Of a DNA stretch of 64,000 bases, positions 1 through 7,936 are shown one piece after another (position 1 is the first letter of the stretch; each line of letters begins with the position of its first letter). The stretch spans positions 124,001 through 188,000 of the forward strand of contig NZ_CP133091.1 in NCBI RefSeq assembly GCF_030908385.1, given 5' to 3'. The DNA is from Mangrovimonas sp. YM274 (GTDB lineage: Bacteria; Bacteroidota; Bacteroidia; Flavobacteriales; Flavobacteriaceae). The notes under the pieces are model-generated. The model was not told the DNA's origin and did no database searches. It was given only the letters and a program-made list of their open reading frames with translations. The position numbers and the translations under genes are program-made.

Positions 1-273
1 GTAAAGGTTGTTAAAAACAAGGTAGCACCACCATTTAAAACAGCTGAGTTCGACATCATGTATGGAGAAGGAATCTCCAAAGTTGGTGAGGTTTTAGACA
101 TTGCCGTAGAACATGAAATTGTTAAGAAAAGTGGTTCTTGGTTTAGCTACGAAGACACCAAACTAGGCCAAGGGCGAGACGCCGTAAAAGCCTTGATAAA
201 AGACAACCCAGAGCTCATGGACGAGCTGGAAGGAAAGGTTAGGCAAGTTGCAAAGGAAGCTGCGTTATCATAA
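1..273 (+). CDS. recA: RecA recombinase, C-terminal part (5' end outside window)
   Basis: The frame is open from base 1 and encodes the last 90 residues of RecA, the ATP-dependent strand-exchange protein of homologous recombination and the SOS response. The segment [20 protein letters not shown] is the conserved end of the RecA core. It is followed by the C-terminal lobe ([10 protein letters not shown], then KSGSWFSY). The ATPase core lies upstream and cannot be checked. The acidic C-terminal tail common in proteobacterial RecA is short here, ending in KEAALS. A strong terminator follows 10 bases after the stop, so recA ends its transcription unit. Identification is near certain. Confidence 0.97.
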   Translation, partial: VKVVKNKVAPPFKTAEFDIMYGEGISKVGEVLDIAVEHEIVKKSGSWFSYEDTKLGQGRDAVKALIKDNPELMDELEGKVRQVAKEAALS

Positions 274-282
274 TCTTAAATT

Positions 283-306
283 AAAATCCCGTTTAAACGG
301 GATTTT
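283..306 (+). terminator. Rho-independent terminator of recA
   Basis: This is a perfect 12-bp inverted repeat, AAAATCCCGTTT/AAACGGGATTTT, running straight into a T run to base 310. It starts 10 bases after the recA stop codon. Confidence 0.9.
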
Positions 307-387
307 TTTTGTTTTTAACGCAACCTTTTAAGGCTTTTGGCATCTTACCTTAAAAGGTATAATTCTTTAAACCCAATAATGTTGAAA

Positions 388-801
388 ATGAAAAAGATAT
401 TAGTCTTATGCACGTTCCTACTTACTGTTCTGTCCTGTAGTCTTGATGACGACGGTTCACCTTCCTTCTACTATGAAATACTACCGGTTGAAAGCGTTGA
501 TATGCCTGAGGAGTTTGTTTTAGGCGAAACCTATCCCATTTACCTAAGTTATTTAAAGCCATCGAGCTGCTATGTCTACAACAATCTCTATTATGACAGC
601 GAATTAAACCAAAGAACCATTGCCATTGTAGATAAAGTTTATGTAAATGATTGCATTGAGTATGACGAAGAAGAAATAGAGGAAGTATCCTTTAACTTTA
701 AAGTTGTAAGCAACGGAACCTATATATTCAGATTTTGGCAAGGTGAAGATGAAAACGGAAATGATTTGTACTATATTGTTGAAGTGCCTGTAGTAGAATA
801 A
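388..801 (+). CDS. Small surface-type lipoprotein of unknown function
   Basis: This is a 138-residue protein with a lipoprotein signal peptide: MKK, a hydrophobic stretch, then LTVLSC with the lipid-bearing cysteine at residue 17. The residues after the cysteine are SLDDDG. This acidic patch resembles the lipoprotein export signal that sends Bacteroidota lipoproteins to the outer face of the outer membrane. The rest is acidic and beta-rich with no recognised domain (it ends FRFWQGEDENGNDLYYIVEV). ATG 388 was chosen because it gives a canonical signal peptide; ATG 379 is possible, and the frame is open back to 337. It lies 31 bases before the ECF sigma gene and may be co-transcribed with it. 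Function is unknown. Confidence 0.75.
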   Translation: MKKILVLCTFLLTVLSCSLDDDGSPSFYYEILPVESVDMPEEFVLGETYPIYLSYLKPSSCYVYNNLYYDSELNQRTIAIVDKVYVNDCIEYDEEEIEEVSFNFKVVSNGTYIFRFWQGEDENGNDLYYIVEVPVVE

Positions 802-832
802 ACATCGAAACCTAACCAAATACCGTGATAAT

Positions 833-1375
833 GTGAGTTTAGAGCAACTCATAGAAAGTTGTAAAAAAAATAATGCTAAAGCACAAAGCCAGTTATATAA
901 ACTCTACTCGAGTAAACTATTCTCGCTGTGCTTAAAGTATTCGCGAAATTATGCCGAAGCAGAAGACAACCTGCAAGACGCATTCGTTACCATTTTCGGT
1001 AAGATCTCACAATATCAAGGCAAGGGCTCCTTGGAAGGCTGGATGAAACGCATCGCAATTAATACTGCCTTACAGCGGTATCGGAGCGCAGGCGTGTTTA
1101 ATATTGTTAATGAAGAGCAAATAGAGGATGTCTCCCTAGAAATTGACGAAGATGACATCACCCTTGATTTTCTCCTCAAAATCATCCAAGAGTTGCCAGA
1201 TCGTTACAGACTGGTTTTTAACCTCTATGTATTGGATGATTATTCGCATAAGGAAATTGCGAAAATGTTGGACATATCCACCGGGACCTCAAAATCCAAT
1301 CTTGCCAGAGCACGATTGATATTAAAAGAAAAAATTGAAATGCATAAAACGGGATCCAACTCCCAATCTTTATAA
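833..1375 (+). CDS. ECF-family RNA polymerase sigma factor
   Basis: This 180-residue sigma-70 factor has only regions 2 and 4. Region 2 (about residues 20-90) has LQDAFVTIFGKI and GWMKRIAINTAL. Region 4 (about 120-175) has LPDRYRLVFNLYVLDDYSHKEI, with the helix-turn-helix continuing through SKSNLARAR. The start is GTG 833: an in-frame stop lies upstream at 794 and no ATG precedes the conserved N-terminus. Its stop overlaps the next gene's ATG by one base (TAATG), so the two are translationally coupled. ECF factors respond to envelope or environmental signals through a partner anti-sigma factor, and the next gene is the obvious partner. Confidence 0.93.
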   Translation: MSLEQLIESCKKNNAKAQSQLYKLYSSKLFSLCLKYSRNYAEAEDNLQDAFVTIFGKISQYQGKGSLEGWMKRIAINTALQRYRSAGVFNIVNEEQIEDVSLEIDEDDITLDFLLKIIQELPDRYRLVFNLYVLDDYSHKEIAKMLDISTGTSKSNLARARLILKEKIEMHKTGSNSQSL

Positions 1376-2910
1376 TGAGCGATAAAAAACATATTGACAG
1401 GCTATTCCAAGAGCAATTCAAAGACTTTGAAGCCACTCCCAAAGAAGACGTCTGGAACAACATAGAACAGCGCTTGCATGGCAACAAACGCAAACGTAAA
1501 GTCGTGGGCATTTGGTGGCAATTAGCTGGTGTGGCAGCACTTTTAGCATTATTGCTGACTGCCGGGAAGTTTATATTTAGCCCGCCCAATAGCATTCAGG
1601 AGAACACAATACCCCTTGTTGAAGAGCAAACCAACAGTGAAACGAACGACAGCGCTTTACAACAAACAACAACCGATTCTACCATCAACTCCAATAATAG
1701 TATCAACCATACTGTAACGGAAAACAATCGAAAGAAAGATGCTATGACCCCTTCGGAAAATGGACCATTGCAACAAGGCAAAACTTCCATAAGCGTTAAT
1801 CAAGCCACAACGGTTGCGATTTCTTCTGAAAAGAACTCATCACAAACAAAAAACAATAGCCTTAGAAAAGCGCCACAACAACAAAAAAATGCTCTTTACA
1901 TAAATAGTAATGAGGGCTTAACCAACAACTCTCCAAATCTACCTGAACCTAGCCCTTACACTACTACTCCTTCAGAAAAGAATACAAAAACCATAGACAC
2001 ACTGAAAGATGAAAAGACTAGAGTGGCAGGAATTACACCTTCTGAGTCTAGTGATATACTAGATAAAAATCAGGGTGATTTAAATAAGACTTTAGACACT
2101 CCAGAAGAAATAGCACAAGTAAACGAAAAAGAAGAGAACACAATAGAAGAGGCCATTGCTGAGGCCAATGAACAAACCAATGAAAAGGAAAAAGAGGAGA
2201 AACTAAACAGGTGGAACATTTCTCCAAATGTGGCGCCTGTTTATTTCAACACATTGGGTAAAGGCTCACCTATTGACGAACAGTTTGTCAACAATTCCAA
2301 AAGTGGCGAAATCAACACCAGCTATGGCGTTAGTGGTAGTTACGCCTTTAACGACAAAATCAAGGTACGCGTTGGCGTTAATAAAGTGGACCTTGGATAT
2401 AGCACTAAAAATGTTATCGCTTACAACAGCACCAACAACAATAATGCGCAACTCCAAAACTTAAGAATGAGCAATAGCGCTTCCAACAACGCTGTTATGA
2501 GCACCCAAAACCTTAATAGTAGTTCTCCTGAGGTTATGAATGTAAAAACCTTTGGCGCCTTAGAGCAGCAATTCGGTTTTATTGAAGTGCCTGTCGAGTT
2601 GGAATATGCTTTGGTGAACAAAAAATTAGGACTTAACCTAATAGGTGGATTTAGTACGCTATTTACAAACCACAACGATGTATACGCTACTGGTGACGGC
2701 TATAGAATTCATATTGGAGAAGCCACCAACATTAACGACATGAGCTATAGCGCTAATCTTGGTTTAGGAATGAATTACAATGTATCACGAAAAATAAAAG
2801 TGAATCTTGAACCTATGTTTAAGTACCAGCTCAACACCTTCAATAACACCTCTGGCGATTTTCAGCCATACTTTATTGGCGTGTATACTGGGTTGAGTTA
2901 TAAATTTTAG
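1375..2910 (+). CDS. Putative dual-membrane-spanning anti-sigma factor with C-terminal beta-barrel-like domain
   Basis: This is a 511-residue protein in three parts. Residues 1-42 are a cytoplasmic segment with a FxxxFxxFEaxPxxxVW pattern typical of Bacteroidota sigma-associated proteins. Residues about 44-66 are one transmembrane helix. Residues about 70-280 are a low-complexity linker rich in N, T, S, Q and E. Residues about 283-511 are beta-rich, resemble an outer-membrane beta-barrel (SYGVSGSYAFNDKIKVRVG, FIEVPVELEYAL) and end in YKF with the terminal phenylalanine usual for barrels. It is coupled to the ECF sigma gene by a one-base overlap. The layout matches the dual membrane-spanning anti-sigma (Dma) family known from Bacteroides. 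Anti-sigma activity and the crossing of both membranes are inferred. Confidence 0.82.
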   Translation: MSDKKHIDRLFQEQFKDFEATPKEDVWNNIEQRLHGNKRKRKVVGIWWQLAGVAALLALLLTAGKFIFSPPNSIQENTIPLVEEQTNSETNDSALQQTTTDSTINSNNSINHTVTENNRKKDAMTPSENGPLQQGKTSISVNQATTVAISSEKNSSQTKNNSLRKAPQQQKNALYINSNEGLTNNSPNLPEPSPYTTTPSEKNTKTIDTLKDEKTRVAGITPSESSDILDKNQGDLNKTLDTPEEIAQVNEKEENTIEEAIAEANEQTNEKEKEEKLNRWNISPNVAPVYFNTLGKGSPIDEQFVNNSKSGEINTSYGVSGSYAFNDKIKVRVGVNKVDLGYSTKNVIAYNSTNNNNAQLQNLRMSNSASNNAVMSTQNLNSSSPEVMNVKTFGALEQQFGFIEVPVELEYALVNKKLGLNLIGGFSTLFTNHNDVYATGDGYRIHIGEATNINDMSYSANLGLGMNYNVSRKIKVNLEPMFKYQLNTFNNTSGDFQPYFIGVYTGLSYKF

Positions 2911-2957
2911 TTTTTTAGTTGGTTAGATGAATTATTGCTTAAATCCGCAGTAATTGC

Positions 2958-2990
2958 TGAAAGCTGCCCTCTGCCAAAGGGCAGCTTTCA
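2958..2990. terminator. Bidirectional terminator between convergent genes
   Basis: TGAAAGCTGCCCT and AGGGCAGCTTTCA form a perfect 13-bp stem with a 7-base loop. It lies between the anti-sigma-like gene (plus) and the acyltransferase (minus). The right arm contains the acyltransferase stop codon (2988-2990). There is no long T run, so efficiency is uncertain. Confidence 0.65.
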
Positions 2991-3728
2991 TGTGTTATGG
3001 AATTCGGTTAATTGTTTCAAAATAACATCACGTGCCTGCCCATTTAACATTTTTGTATCGGCAATGGTCAACCCCTCAGTTGGGATAAACTTATGCACTT
3101 GCGCTCTCATCTTTCCTGGACTGCCACTAAAAAAAGTATAGGAAAATCGTTTTTTGTTATCGGCAAAAGTTAAGGGCACTACAGGAATTTGATGGTTAAT
3201 GGCCAATCGGAAGGCTCCATCTTTAAACTCATCCAACACAATGGACTCATCAGGTACGCCTCCTTCAGGGAAAATACAAATGCTCAACCCCTGCTTCAAC
3301 CGTTTTTGAGCTCTTAAAAACACCGCTTTTCTGCTCTTTTCAGAACTGCGGTCTACCAAAATACACGTGCGCTTATAGAAAAATCCAAACAATGGGATTT
3401 TTGCCAATTCCTGTTTCCCAACAAAAACAAACGGATTCTTAACACTTAACAACATTAACATAATATCCGTCATCGATGTATGGTTGGCTACAAACATATA
3501 ACTATCGCATCTTTCGGGTACAGCTTCACGTTCAATTTTCACCCTAAAACCCATCCCAATTAAAATGAACCTAGCCCATATTCGCGCCAATCTAAAGAAA
3601 AAAGGATACCAACTTTCCTTAAGAATGGAAAGGATTAAAAATGGAAATAAAATTATAATAGGAACCGCAACCAAAATGTAAAACCAAATGCGGTATAACA
3701 GCCAAAATATATATTTGAATATCTTCAT
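2988..3728 (-). CDS. plsC: 1-acyl-sn-glycerol-3-phosphate acyltransferase (PlsC family)
   Basis: This 246-residue integral membrane acyltransferase would add the second fatty acid to lysophosphatidic acid in phospholipid synthesis. A membrane segment spans residues about 5-35. The catalytic NHxxxxD motif is NHTSMTD with H83 and D88, and the substrate-binding motif FPEGG is at 153-157. ATG 3728 was chosen over a TTG at 3737 because a -7 promoter element ends only 8 bases before that TTG. It is divergent from trpS, and the stop codon lies in a terminator hairpin. The family also contains ornithine-lipid and other lysophospholipid acyltransferases, so the exact substrate is open. Confidence 0.88.
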   Translation of the reverse strand: MKIFKYIFWLLYRIWFYILVAVPIIILFPFLILSILKESWYPFFFRLARIWARFILIGMGFRVKIEREAVPERCDSYMFVANHTSMTDIMLMLLSVKNPFVFVGKQELAKIPLFGFFYKRTCILVDRSSEKSRKAVFLRAQKRLKQGLSICIFPEGGVPDESIVLDEFKDGAFRLAINHQIPVVPLTFADNKKRFSYTFFSGSPGKMRAQVHKFIPTEGLTIADTKMLNGQARDVILKQLTEFHNT

Positions 3729-3744
3729 TGCGACCAAAACTAGT

Positions 3745-3752
3745 CAAATTTA
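3745..3752 (-). promoter_or_regulatory. -7 promoter element for the acyltransferase gene
   Basis: Read on the minus strand this is TAAATTTG, a match to the Bacteroidota -7 consensus TAnnTTTG, 16 bases before ATG 3728. No clear -33 TTG is at the usual distance. Confidence 0.5.
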
Positions 3753-3783
3753 TTGAGCTATTGTAGTAAAAAAAGTACCTTTG
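3753..3783 (+). promoter_or_regulatory. Promoter of trpS
   Basis: TTG at 3753-3755 and TACCTTTG at 3776-3783 are separated by 20 bases, matching the Bacteroidota TTG-N17-23-TAnnTTTG promoter. It ends 57 bases before the trpS ATG and abuts the divergent promoter of the acyltransferase. Confidence 0.7.
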
Positions 3784-3840
3784 TTCTTCCAAAAAAGAAA
3801 AGTCTAATTTTAATTAATTTCCATTTCAGGGAAACTACAC

Positions 3841-4809
3841 ATGGCAAGAATACTTACAGGAATACAGAGTACAGGAACCCCGCATTTAGGGAACATTTTG
3901 GGCGCCATTTTACCGGCCATAGAAATGTCTAAAAACGAAGCAAACGATTCGTTTTTGTTTATCGCCAACCTTCACACCTTAACGCAAATTAAAGATGCTG
4001 AAGAGTTACGATACAATACCTATTCTGTAGCTGCCACTTGGCTAGCCTTTGGCTTGGACATTGAAAAAACAGTGTTTTATAGACAAAGTGATATCCCGCA
4101 AACCACTGAATTGTCATGGTACCTAAGCTGCTTTTTCCCATACCAACGTCTTACTTTAGCGCATAGTTTTAAGGACAAGGCAGACCGTTTGGAAGATGTC
4201 AATGCAGGTTTATTCACCTATCCAATGTTAATGGCCGCGGACATTTTATTGTATGATGCCGAAATTATTCCGGTAGGAAAGGACCAATTACAACATATTG
4301 AAATGACTAGAGATGTGGCCTCCCGCTTTCACACTAAAATGGGAGAGGTTTTCGTATTACCCGAAGGAAAAATTCAAGAAAACACAATGCTCATCCCAGG
4401 TACAGATGGGGAGAAAATGAGCAAGTCCCGAAACAACTTTATCAATATTTTTGAAACGGATAAAAAGCTTCGTAAACAGATTATGGGCATCAAAACCGAT
4501 AGCACCCCTTTGGAAGAACCAAAAGACTGGTCAACCTGCAATTGTTTCGCCATTTATAGTTTGTTGGCAAATGATACTCAAATAGAAACCATGAAAGCCA
4601 ACTACGAAAATGGCAATTATGGCTACGGACATGCCAAACAAGCTCTGTTTGAACTCATCGTTGAAAGATTTGCCGAACCAAGAGAAAGATACCAGTACTA
4701 TATGAACAACCTAGATGAACTCGACAAAGCATTAGCGCTTGGTGCGGAAAAGGCCAAAGCAGTAGCCAATGATGTTTTAAAACGTGTAAGAGAAAAAGTT
4801 GGGTACTAA
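3841..4809 (+). CDS. trpS: Tryptophanyl-tRNA synthetase
   Basis: This 322-residue class I aminoacyl-tRNA synthetase charges tRNA-Trp with tryptophan. The HIGH-type motif is PHLGN at residues 14-18, following TGIQSTG. The tryptophan-pocket signature VGKDQLQHIE is near residue 145, and the KMSKS loop is at about 192-196 (GEKMSKSRNN). Length and motifs are those of a normal bacterial TrpRS. It has its own promoter upstream and is followed after 7 bases by a 55-residue membrane protein gene and then a terminator, so the two probably form one short transcription unit. Confidence 0.97.
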   Translation: MARILTGIQSTGTPHLGNILGAILPAIEMSKNEANDSFLFIANLHTLTQIKDAEELRYNTYSVAATWLAFGLDIEKTVFYRQSDIPQTTELSWYLSCFFPYQRLTLAHSFKDKADRLEDVNAGLFTYPMLMAADILLYDAEIIPVGKDQLQHIEMTRDVASRFHTKMGEVFVLPEGKIQENTMLIPGTDGEKMSKSRNNFINIFETDKKLRKQIMGIKTDSTPLEEPKDWSTCNCFAIYSLLANDTQIETMKANYENGNYGYGHAKQALFELIVERFAEPRERYQYYMNNLDELDKALALGAEKAKAVANDVLKRVREKVGY

Positions 4810-4816
4810 ATAAATC

Positions 4817-4984
4817 ATGAAAAAAAGATTCCTGGGCCCTTTAGCCAGTATTTTAGCGATGCTATTGCTTATAACCTCTAGAGTTATGTCGGGAAAACCA
4901 TTTGATTGGCTAACCTATGCGGCCATTTTTGTGATAATTGGAACCATTGTTGTTATTGTAATAGAATTCAAAAAAGGAAAATAA
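4817..4984 (+). CDS. Small two-helix membrane protein (55 aa)
   Basis: This short gene encodes 55 residues starting MKKRFLGPLASILAMLLLIT and ending in EFKKGK. It predicts two transmembrane helices (about residues 6-22 and 33-50) joined by a short polar loop (SGKPFDW), with basic residues at both ends; both ends are likely cytoplasmic. It starts 7 bases after the trpS stop and ends 29 bases before a strong terminator, which supports its being a real co-transcribed gene. No family is recognised and function is unknown. Confidence 0.6.
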   Translation: MKKRFLGPLASILAMLLLITSRVMSGKPFDWLTYAAIFVIIGTIVVIVIEFKKGK

Positions 4985-5013
4985 TTCCGTAAACTATAAT
5001 TTACACAGATCGG

Positions 5014-5037
5014 AAGCCTCCCCTTACAAGGAGGCTT
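5014..5037 (+). terminator. Terminator of the trpS transcription unit
   Basis: AAGCCTCC/GGAGGCTT form an 8-bp stem with an 8-base loop, followed on the plus strand by TTATCTTTT. It lies 29 bases after the small membrane protein gene. Confidence 0.8.
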
Positions 5038-5085
5038 TATCTTTTACATTAATTCATAACACCTTAAATATCCAAGATTGCTTGC

Positions 5086-6186
5086 TTAAACTACCTCAAA
5101 CAATTTTCCAGGAAGCGGCCTTACCACACCTTTCAATTCCATATTTAATAGGATTCCGGCTATTTTGAAAATTGGAAGTTGACATGCCAAAGCTATACTA
5201 TCCAACAACTGTTTATCATGCTCCTTTAAATAATTATACACCTTTTTTTCCTCACCATCCAATTCTACAAATAATTGTTTTTGAACAGCAGACGGTTTTT
5301 GATCCATAGACCAATTTAAGATATAAGGAACATCCATGGGCGTAGAAAGTAAATGTGCCTTTTGCTGTTTAACCAAATTATTGCAGCCCACGCTCTGTAG
5401 ATCTGCTGGGCGACCAGGGACAGCAAAGACTTCCCTGTTATAAGAATTAGCAATATCAGCAGTTACCAAACTACCACCCTTTTCAGCCGACTCGATGACA
5501 ATAGTTGCCTCACTTAGCCCTGCAATAATTCTGTTGCGCTTTAAAAAATTAGTTCTATCAAAAGCATCGGTGCTCCAAAAATCTGTGAAGAATCCACCGT
5601 TAGCTTCAACACTTGCCATATATCGCTTATGACTTTTGGGATATATTTGATTGAACCCGTGAGCCAAGCAACCTATGGTTTGAAGATTATGATCCATGGC
5701 AGCCTTTTGAGCAGTGATGTCTGTGCCATAGGCAAAACCGGAGACAATCACGGGATTAAACACGGCAAGGTCTTCAACCAAGCGCTCGCAAAAGGCAATA
5801 CCACTATTTGTAATCTTTCGTGCCCCTACAATACTAATGATATGTCGACCTTTAAGATCGATATTTCCAACCTGGAACAATAGCACAGGACCATCAATAC
5901 AATGTTTCAATTTATCCGGATAATCTTCATCCTTAAAATACAAACATCGAATCCCATTATCCTTGATAAATTGCAATTCTGCTTCAGCGGCCTTTAGATA
6001 GCTAGGGTTTCTAAAATCCTCTATGCTAAGTTTTCCAATACCATCAATCATGAGTAATCTTTGAGGCTTCTCATTAAGCACCATTTGGGCAGTTCCGCAG
6101 TGCTGAATCAATTTTTTCGCCTTCATATCCCCTATTTTAGGAATGTGCTGCAAGGCCAAAGTATAGAGCAATTGGTCGTCTGTCAT
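5086..6186 (-). CDS. dprA: DNA-processing protein DprA
   Basis: This 366-residue member of the DprA/Smf family binds incoming single-stranded DNA in natural transformation and loads RecA on it. The N-terminal ~65 residues are a helix-hairpin-helix/SAM-like region (IPKIGDMKAKKLI). The Rossmann-like core begins near residue 115 with SIVGARKITNSG. It continues with IVSGFAYGTDITAQ, a conserved NFLKRNRIIAGLS segment and AEKGGSLVTADIA. The C-terminal ~65 residues are the usual winged-helix domain (KVYNYLKEHDKQLLDSIA). It is transcribed divergently from the HU/SPOR gene. Its presence suggests DNA uptake ability, but no other competence gene is in the window. Confidence 0.95.
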   Translation of the reverse strand: MTDDQLLYTLALQHIPKIGDMKAKKLIQHCGTAQMVLNEKPQRLLMIDGIGKLSIEDFRNPSYLKAAEAELQFIKDNGIRCLYFKDEDYPDKLKHCIDGPVLLFQVGNIDLKGRHIISIVGARKITNSGIAFCERLVEDLAVFNPVIVSGFAYGTDITAQKAAMDHNLQTIGCLAHGFNQIYPKSHKRYMASVEANGGFFTDFWSTDAFDRTNFLKRNRIIAGLSEATIVIESAEKGGSLVTADIANSYNREVFAVPGRPADLQSVGCNNLVKQQKAHLLSTPMDVPYILNWSMDQKPSAVQKQLFVELDGEEKKVYNYLKEHDKQLLDSIALACQLPIFKIAGILLNMELKGVVRPLPGKLFEVV

Positions 6187-6278
6187 CCTATAATTTGCTG
6201 ATTGTAAACTTAAAGAACGGCATTTTTAGGCTGTTAATAAATAGTTAAGGTCATTTTTTATTCGTTTTAAAAAATTTA

Positions 6279-6286
6279 TAACTTTG
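6279..6286 (+). promoter_or_regulatory. -7 promoter element of the HU/SPOR gene
   Basis: TAACTTTG matches TAnnTTTG and ends only 5 bases before ATG 6292, so the transcript may have almost no leader. No TTG lies at the -33 position. Confidence 0.5.
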
Positions 6287-6291
6287 TTTTT

Positions 6292-7230
6292 ATGCATATA
6301 GAAACCTACATAAGCGATTTACTTTACAGGTATGATTGTGTTATCATCCCTGAATTTGGAGCCTTTTTAACAAACCGTGTTTCTGCCAAGATCAATGCAG
6401 ACACCAATGCGTTTTACCCTCCCAAAAAAGTACTGTCCTTCAACGAGCAATTGCAAAGCAACGATGGTTTGCTTGCCAATTACATCTCGGAGGTTGAAAA
6501 AATCCCTTATGAGGTTGCTGCCCAAAAATTAAGCAAGCACGTAAAATCCATCAAGTCGTATTTGGTACAAGGCGAAACTTTATCCTTCCATAACATTGGA
6601 GATTTGGTGTTAAACTCTGAAGGCAAAATTGTATTTGATCCTTCATTCCACGTGAACTATTTAACAGATGCCTTTGGTTTGTCGCAATTCAATTCTACTA
6701 GTATTACTAGAGAAGCGTACAAAGAAGAGGTGGAAGCCATAGAAAAGGTTGTTCCTATTGCTGTAACACCTGAGACACGTAAGGCCAGACCATATTTGCG
6801 TTATGCAGCCATAGCTCTTATTGCCTTGACCGCTGGAAGTTTTGCTATATCCAACTACTACATGAAGGATGTAGAAAACCACAATCAACTGGCTTTGGAA
6901 AAAGCCAACGAAGAATTAGATCTTAAAGTTCAAGAGGCTACGTTTGTTATAGATAACCCTCTACCTTCGGTAACCTTAAATGTCGCAAAGCAATCTGGAA
7001 ATTACCATATCGTAGCTGGTGCTTTTAGAGTTGAGGCGAACTCCGACAAAAAAGTTGAGCAACTGCAAGACCTAGGCTACAATGCTCGTAAAATTGGCGT
7101 TAACAAGTATGGCCTTCACGAAGTGGTATATGCTAGCTTCAACAGCCGCTTAGAAGCCCTACAGATGTTGCAAAAAATAAAAAGCGAACACAGTAAGGAC
7201 GCTTGGCTATTAGTAAAACAACTAGATTAG
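6292..7230 (+). CDS. HU-CCDC81-like and SPOR domain membrane protein
   Basis: This is a 312-residue protein with three parts. Residues 1-125 contain two small HU-like (CCDC81-type) domains, seen as YISDLLYRYDCVIIPEFGAF and later FHNIGDLVLN. One transmembrane helix is at about 168-187 (YAAIALIALTAGSFAI). Residues about 235-311 form a SPOR domain (GNYHIVAGAFRVEANSDKKV), which binds denuded septal peptidoglycan in other bacteria. It is therefore a bitopic protein with a cytoplasmic DNA-binding-like or assembly domain and a periplasmic cell-wall domain, plausibly linked to division. The architecture is known in Bacteroidota but the function is not established. It is divergent from dprA. Confidence 0.85.
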   Translation: MHIETYISDLLYRYDCVIIPEFGAFLTNRVSAKINADTNAFYPPKKVLSFNEQLQSNDGLLANYISEVEKIPYEVAAQKLSKHVKSIKSYLVQGETLSFHNIGDLVLNSEGKIVFDPSFHVNYLTDAFGLSQFNSTSITREAYKEEVEAIEKVVPIAVTPETRKARPYLRYAAIALIALTAGSFAISNYYMKDVENHNQLALEKANEELDLKVQEATFVIDNPLPSVTLNVAKQSGNYHIVAGAFRVEANSDKKVEQLQDLGYNARKIGVNKYGLHEVVYASFNSRLEALQMLQKIKSEHSKDAWLLVKQLD

Positions 7231-7327
7231 TTTCCTAAACATTACTCCTTTTTTATTTAGTAAACAACTCTTTTAATTAAAAAAGAGATTGCTGGCATAC
7301 CCTGTATTTTGATAATTTATTTAAATA

Positions 7328-7359
7328 TTGGGTGATTGCCCAAAATCGCTTTACCTTTG
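7328..7359 (+). promoter_or_regulatory. Promoter of the acyl-CoA thioesterase gene
   Basis: TTG at 7328-7330 and TACCTTTG at 7352-7359 have a 21-base spacer. It ends 20 bases before ATG 7380. Confidence 0.7.
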
Positions 7360-7379
7360 CACCACTGTAAACAAAACTC

Positions 7380-7892
7380 ATGGAAGCAAAAACACCAAGC
7401 TCGACAAAAACCGTAATGACAGACCTCGTATTACCGAGCGAAACCAATCCTTTAAACAATCTCTTTGGAGGTGAATTATTGGCTAGAATGGACCGTGCTG
7501 CAAGTATTTCTGCAAGACGTCATTCCAGAAGAATTGTAGTTACAGCTTCTGTAAACCATGTAGCTTTTAATAGAGCCATTCCTCTAGGAAGTGTTGTAAC
7601 AGTTGAAGCTAATGTATCCAGAGCCTTTAAAAGCTCCATGGAGGTATTTATAGACGTTTGGATTGAAGACCGCGAATCTGGTGAGCGCACTAAGGCCAAT
7701 GAAGCGATTTACACCTTTGTGGCTGTAGACGAAACTGGAAGACCCGTAAAAGTACCTCAAGTAACCCCAGAATCTGATCTTGAAAAAGAACGCTATGCCG
7801 CCGCTCTTCGCCGAAAGCAACTTAGCCTGGTGCTAGCAGGAAAAATGAAACCAAAGGAAGCTACAGAACTGAAAGCCCTTTTTGAGGAATAA
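7380..7892 (+). CDS. Acyl-CoA thioesterase, hotdog fold
   Basis: This 170-residue single hotdog-domain thioesterase would hydrolyse acyl-CoA to free fatty acid and CoA in the cytoplasm. The signature is NPLNNLFGGELLARMDRAAS near the N-terminus. It is followed by VNHVAFNRAIPLGSVV and the hotdog strand SSMEVFIDVWIED. The catalytic Asp of the YciA/BFIT-type group corresponds to the D of ARMD. The C-terminal ~35 residues are a basic helical tail (ALRRKQLSLVLAGKMK). It has its own promoter and is monocistronic, convergent with the EnvC-like gene. Chain-length preference cannot be read from the sequence. Confidence 0.92.
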   Translation: MEAKTPSSTKTVMTDLVLPSETNPLNNLFGGELLARMDRAASISARRHSRRIVVTASVNHVAFNRAIPLGSVVTVEANVSRAFKSSMEVFIDVWIEDRESGERTKANEAIYTFVAVDETGRPVKVPQVTPESDLEKERYAAALRRKQLSLVLAGKMKPKEATELKALFEE

Positions 7893-7936
7893 TTACCTGA
7901 AGCTACTTTTTCAATTCTTAAAAGAATTAAATAAGC

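Noticed and set aside
1218-1595. Minus-strand open frame across the sigma/anti-sigma junction
   Set aside because: It covers two well-supported coupled genes on the other strand and has no recognisable product.
7268-7287. Inverted repeat CTCTTTT/AAAAGAG as terminator of the HU/SPOR gene
   Set aside because: AT-rich, short, and without a following T run; it could be chance.
7913-7928. Inverted repeat AATTCTT/AAGAATT between convergent thioesterase and EnvC-like genes
   Set aside because: Only seven weak pairs and no clear T run; not enough to call a terminator.
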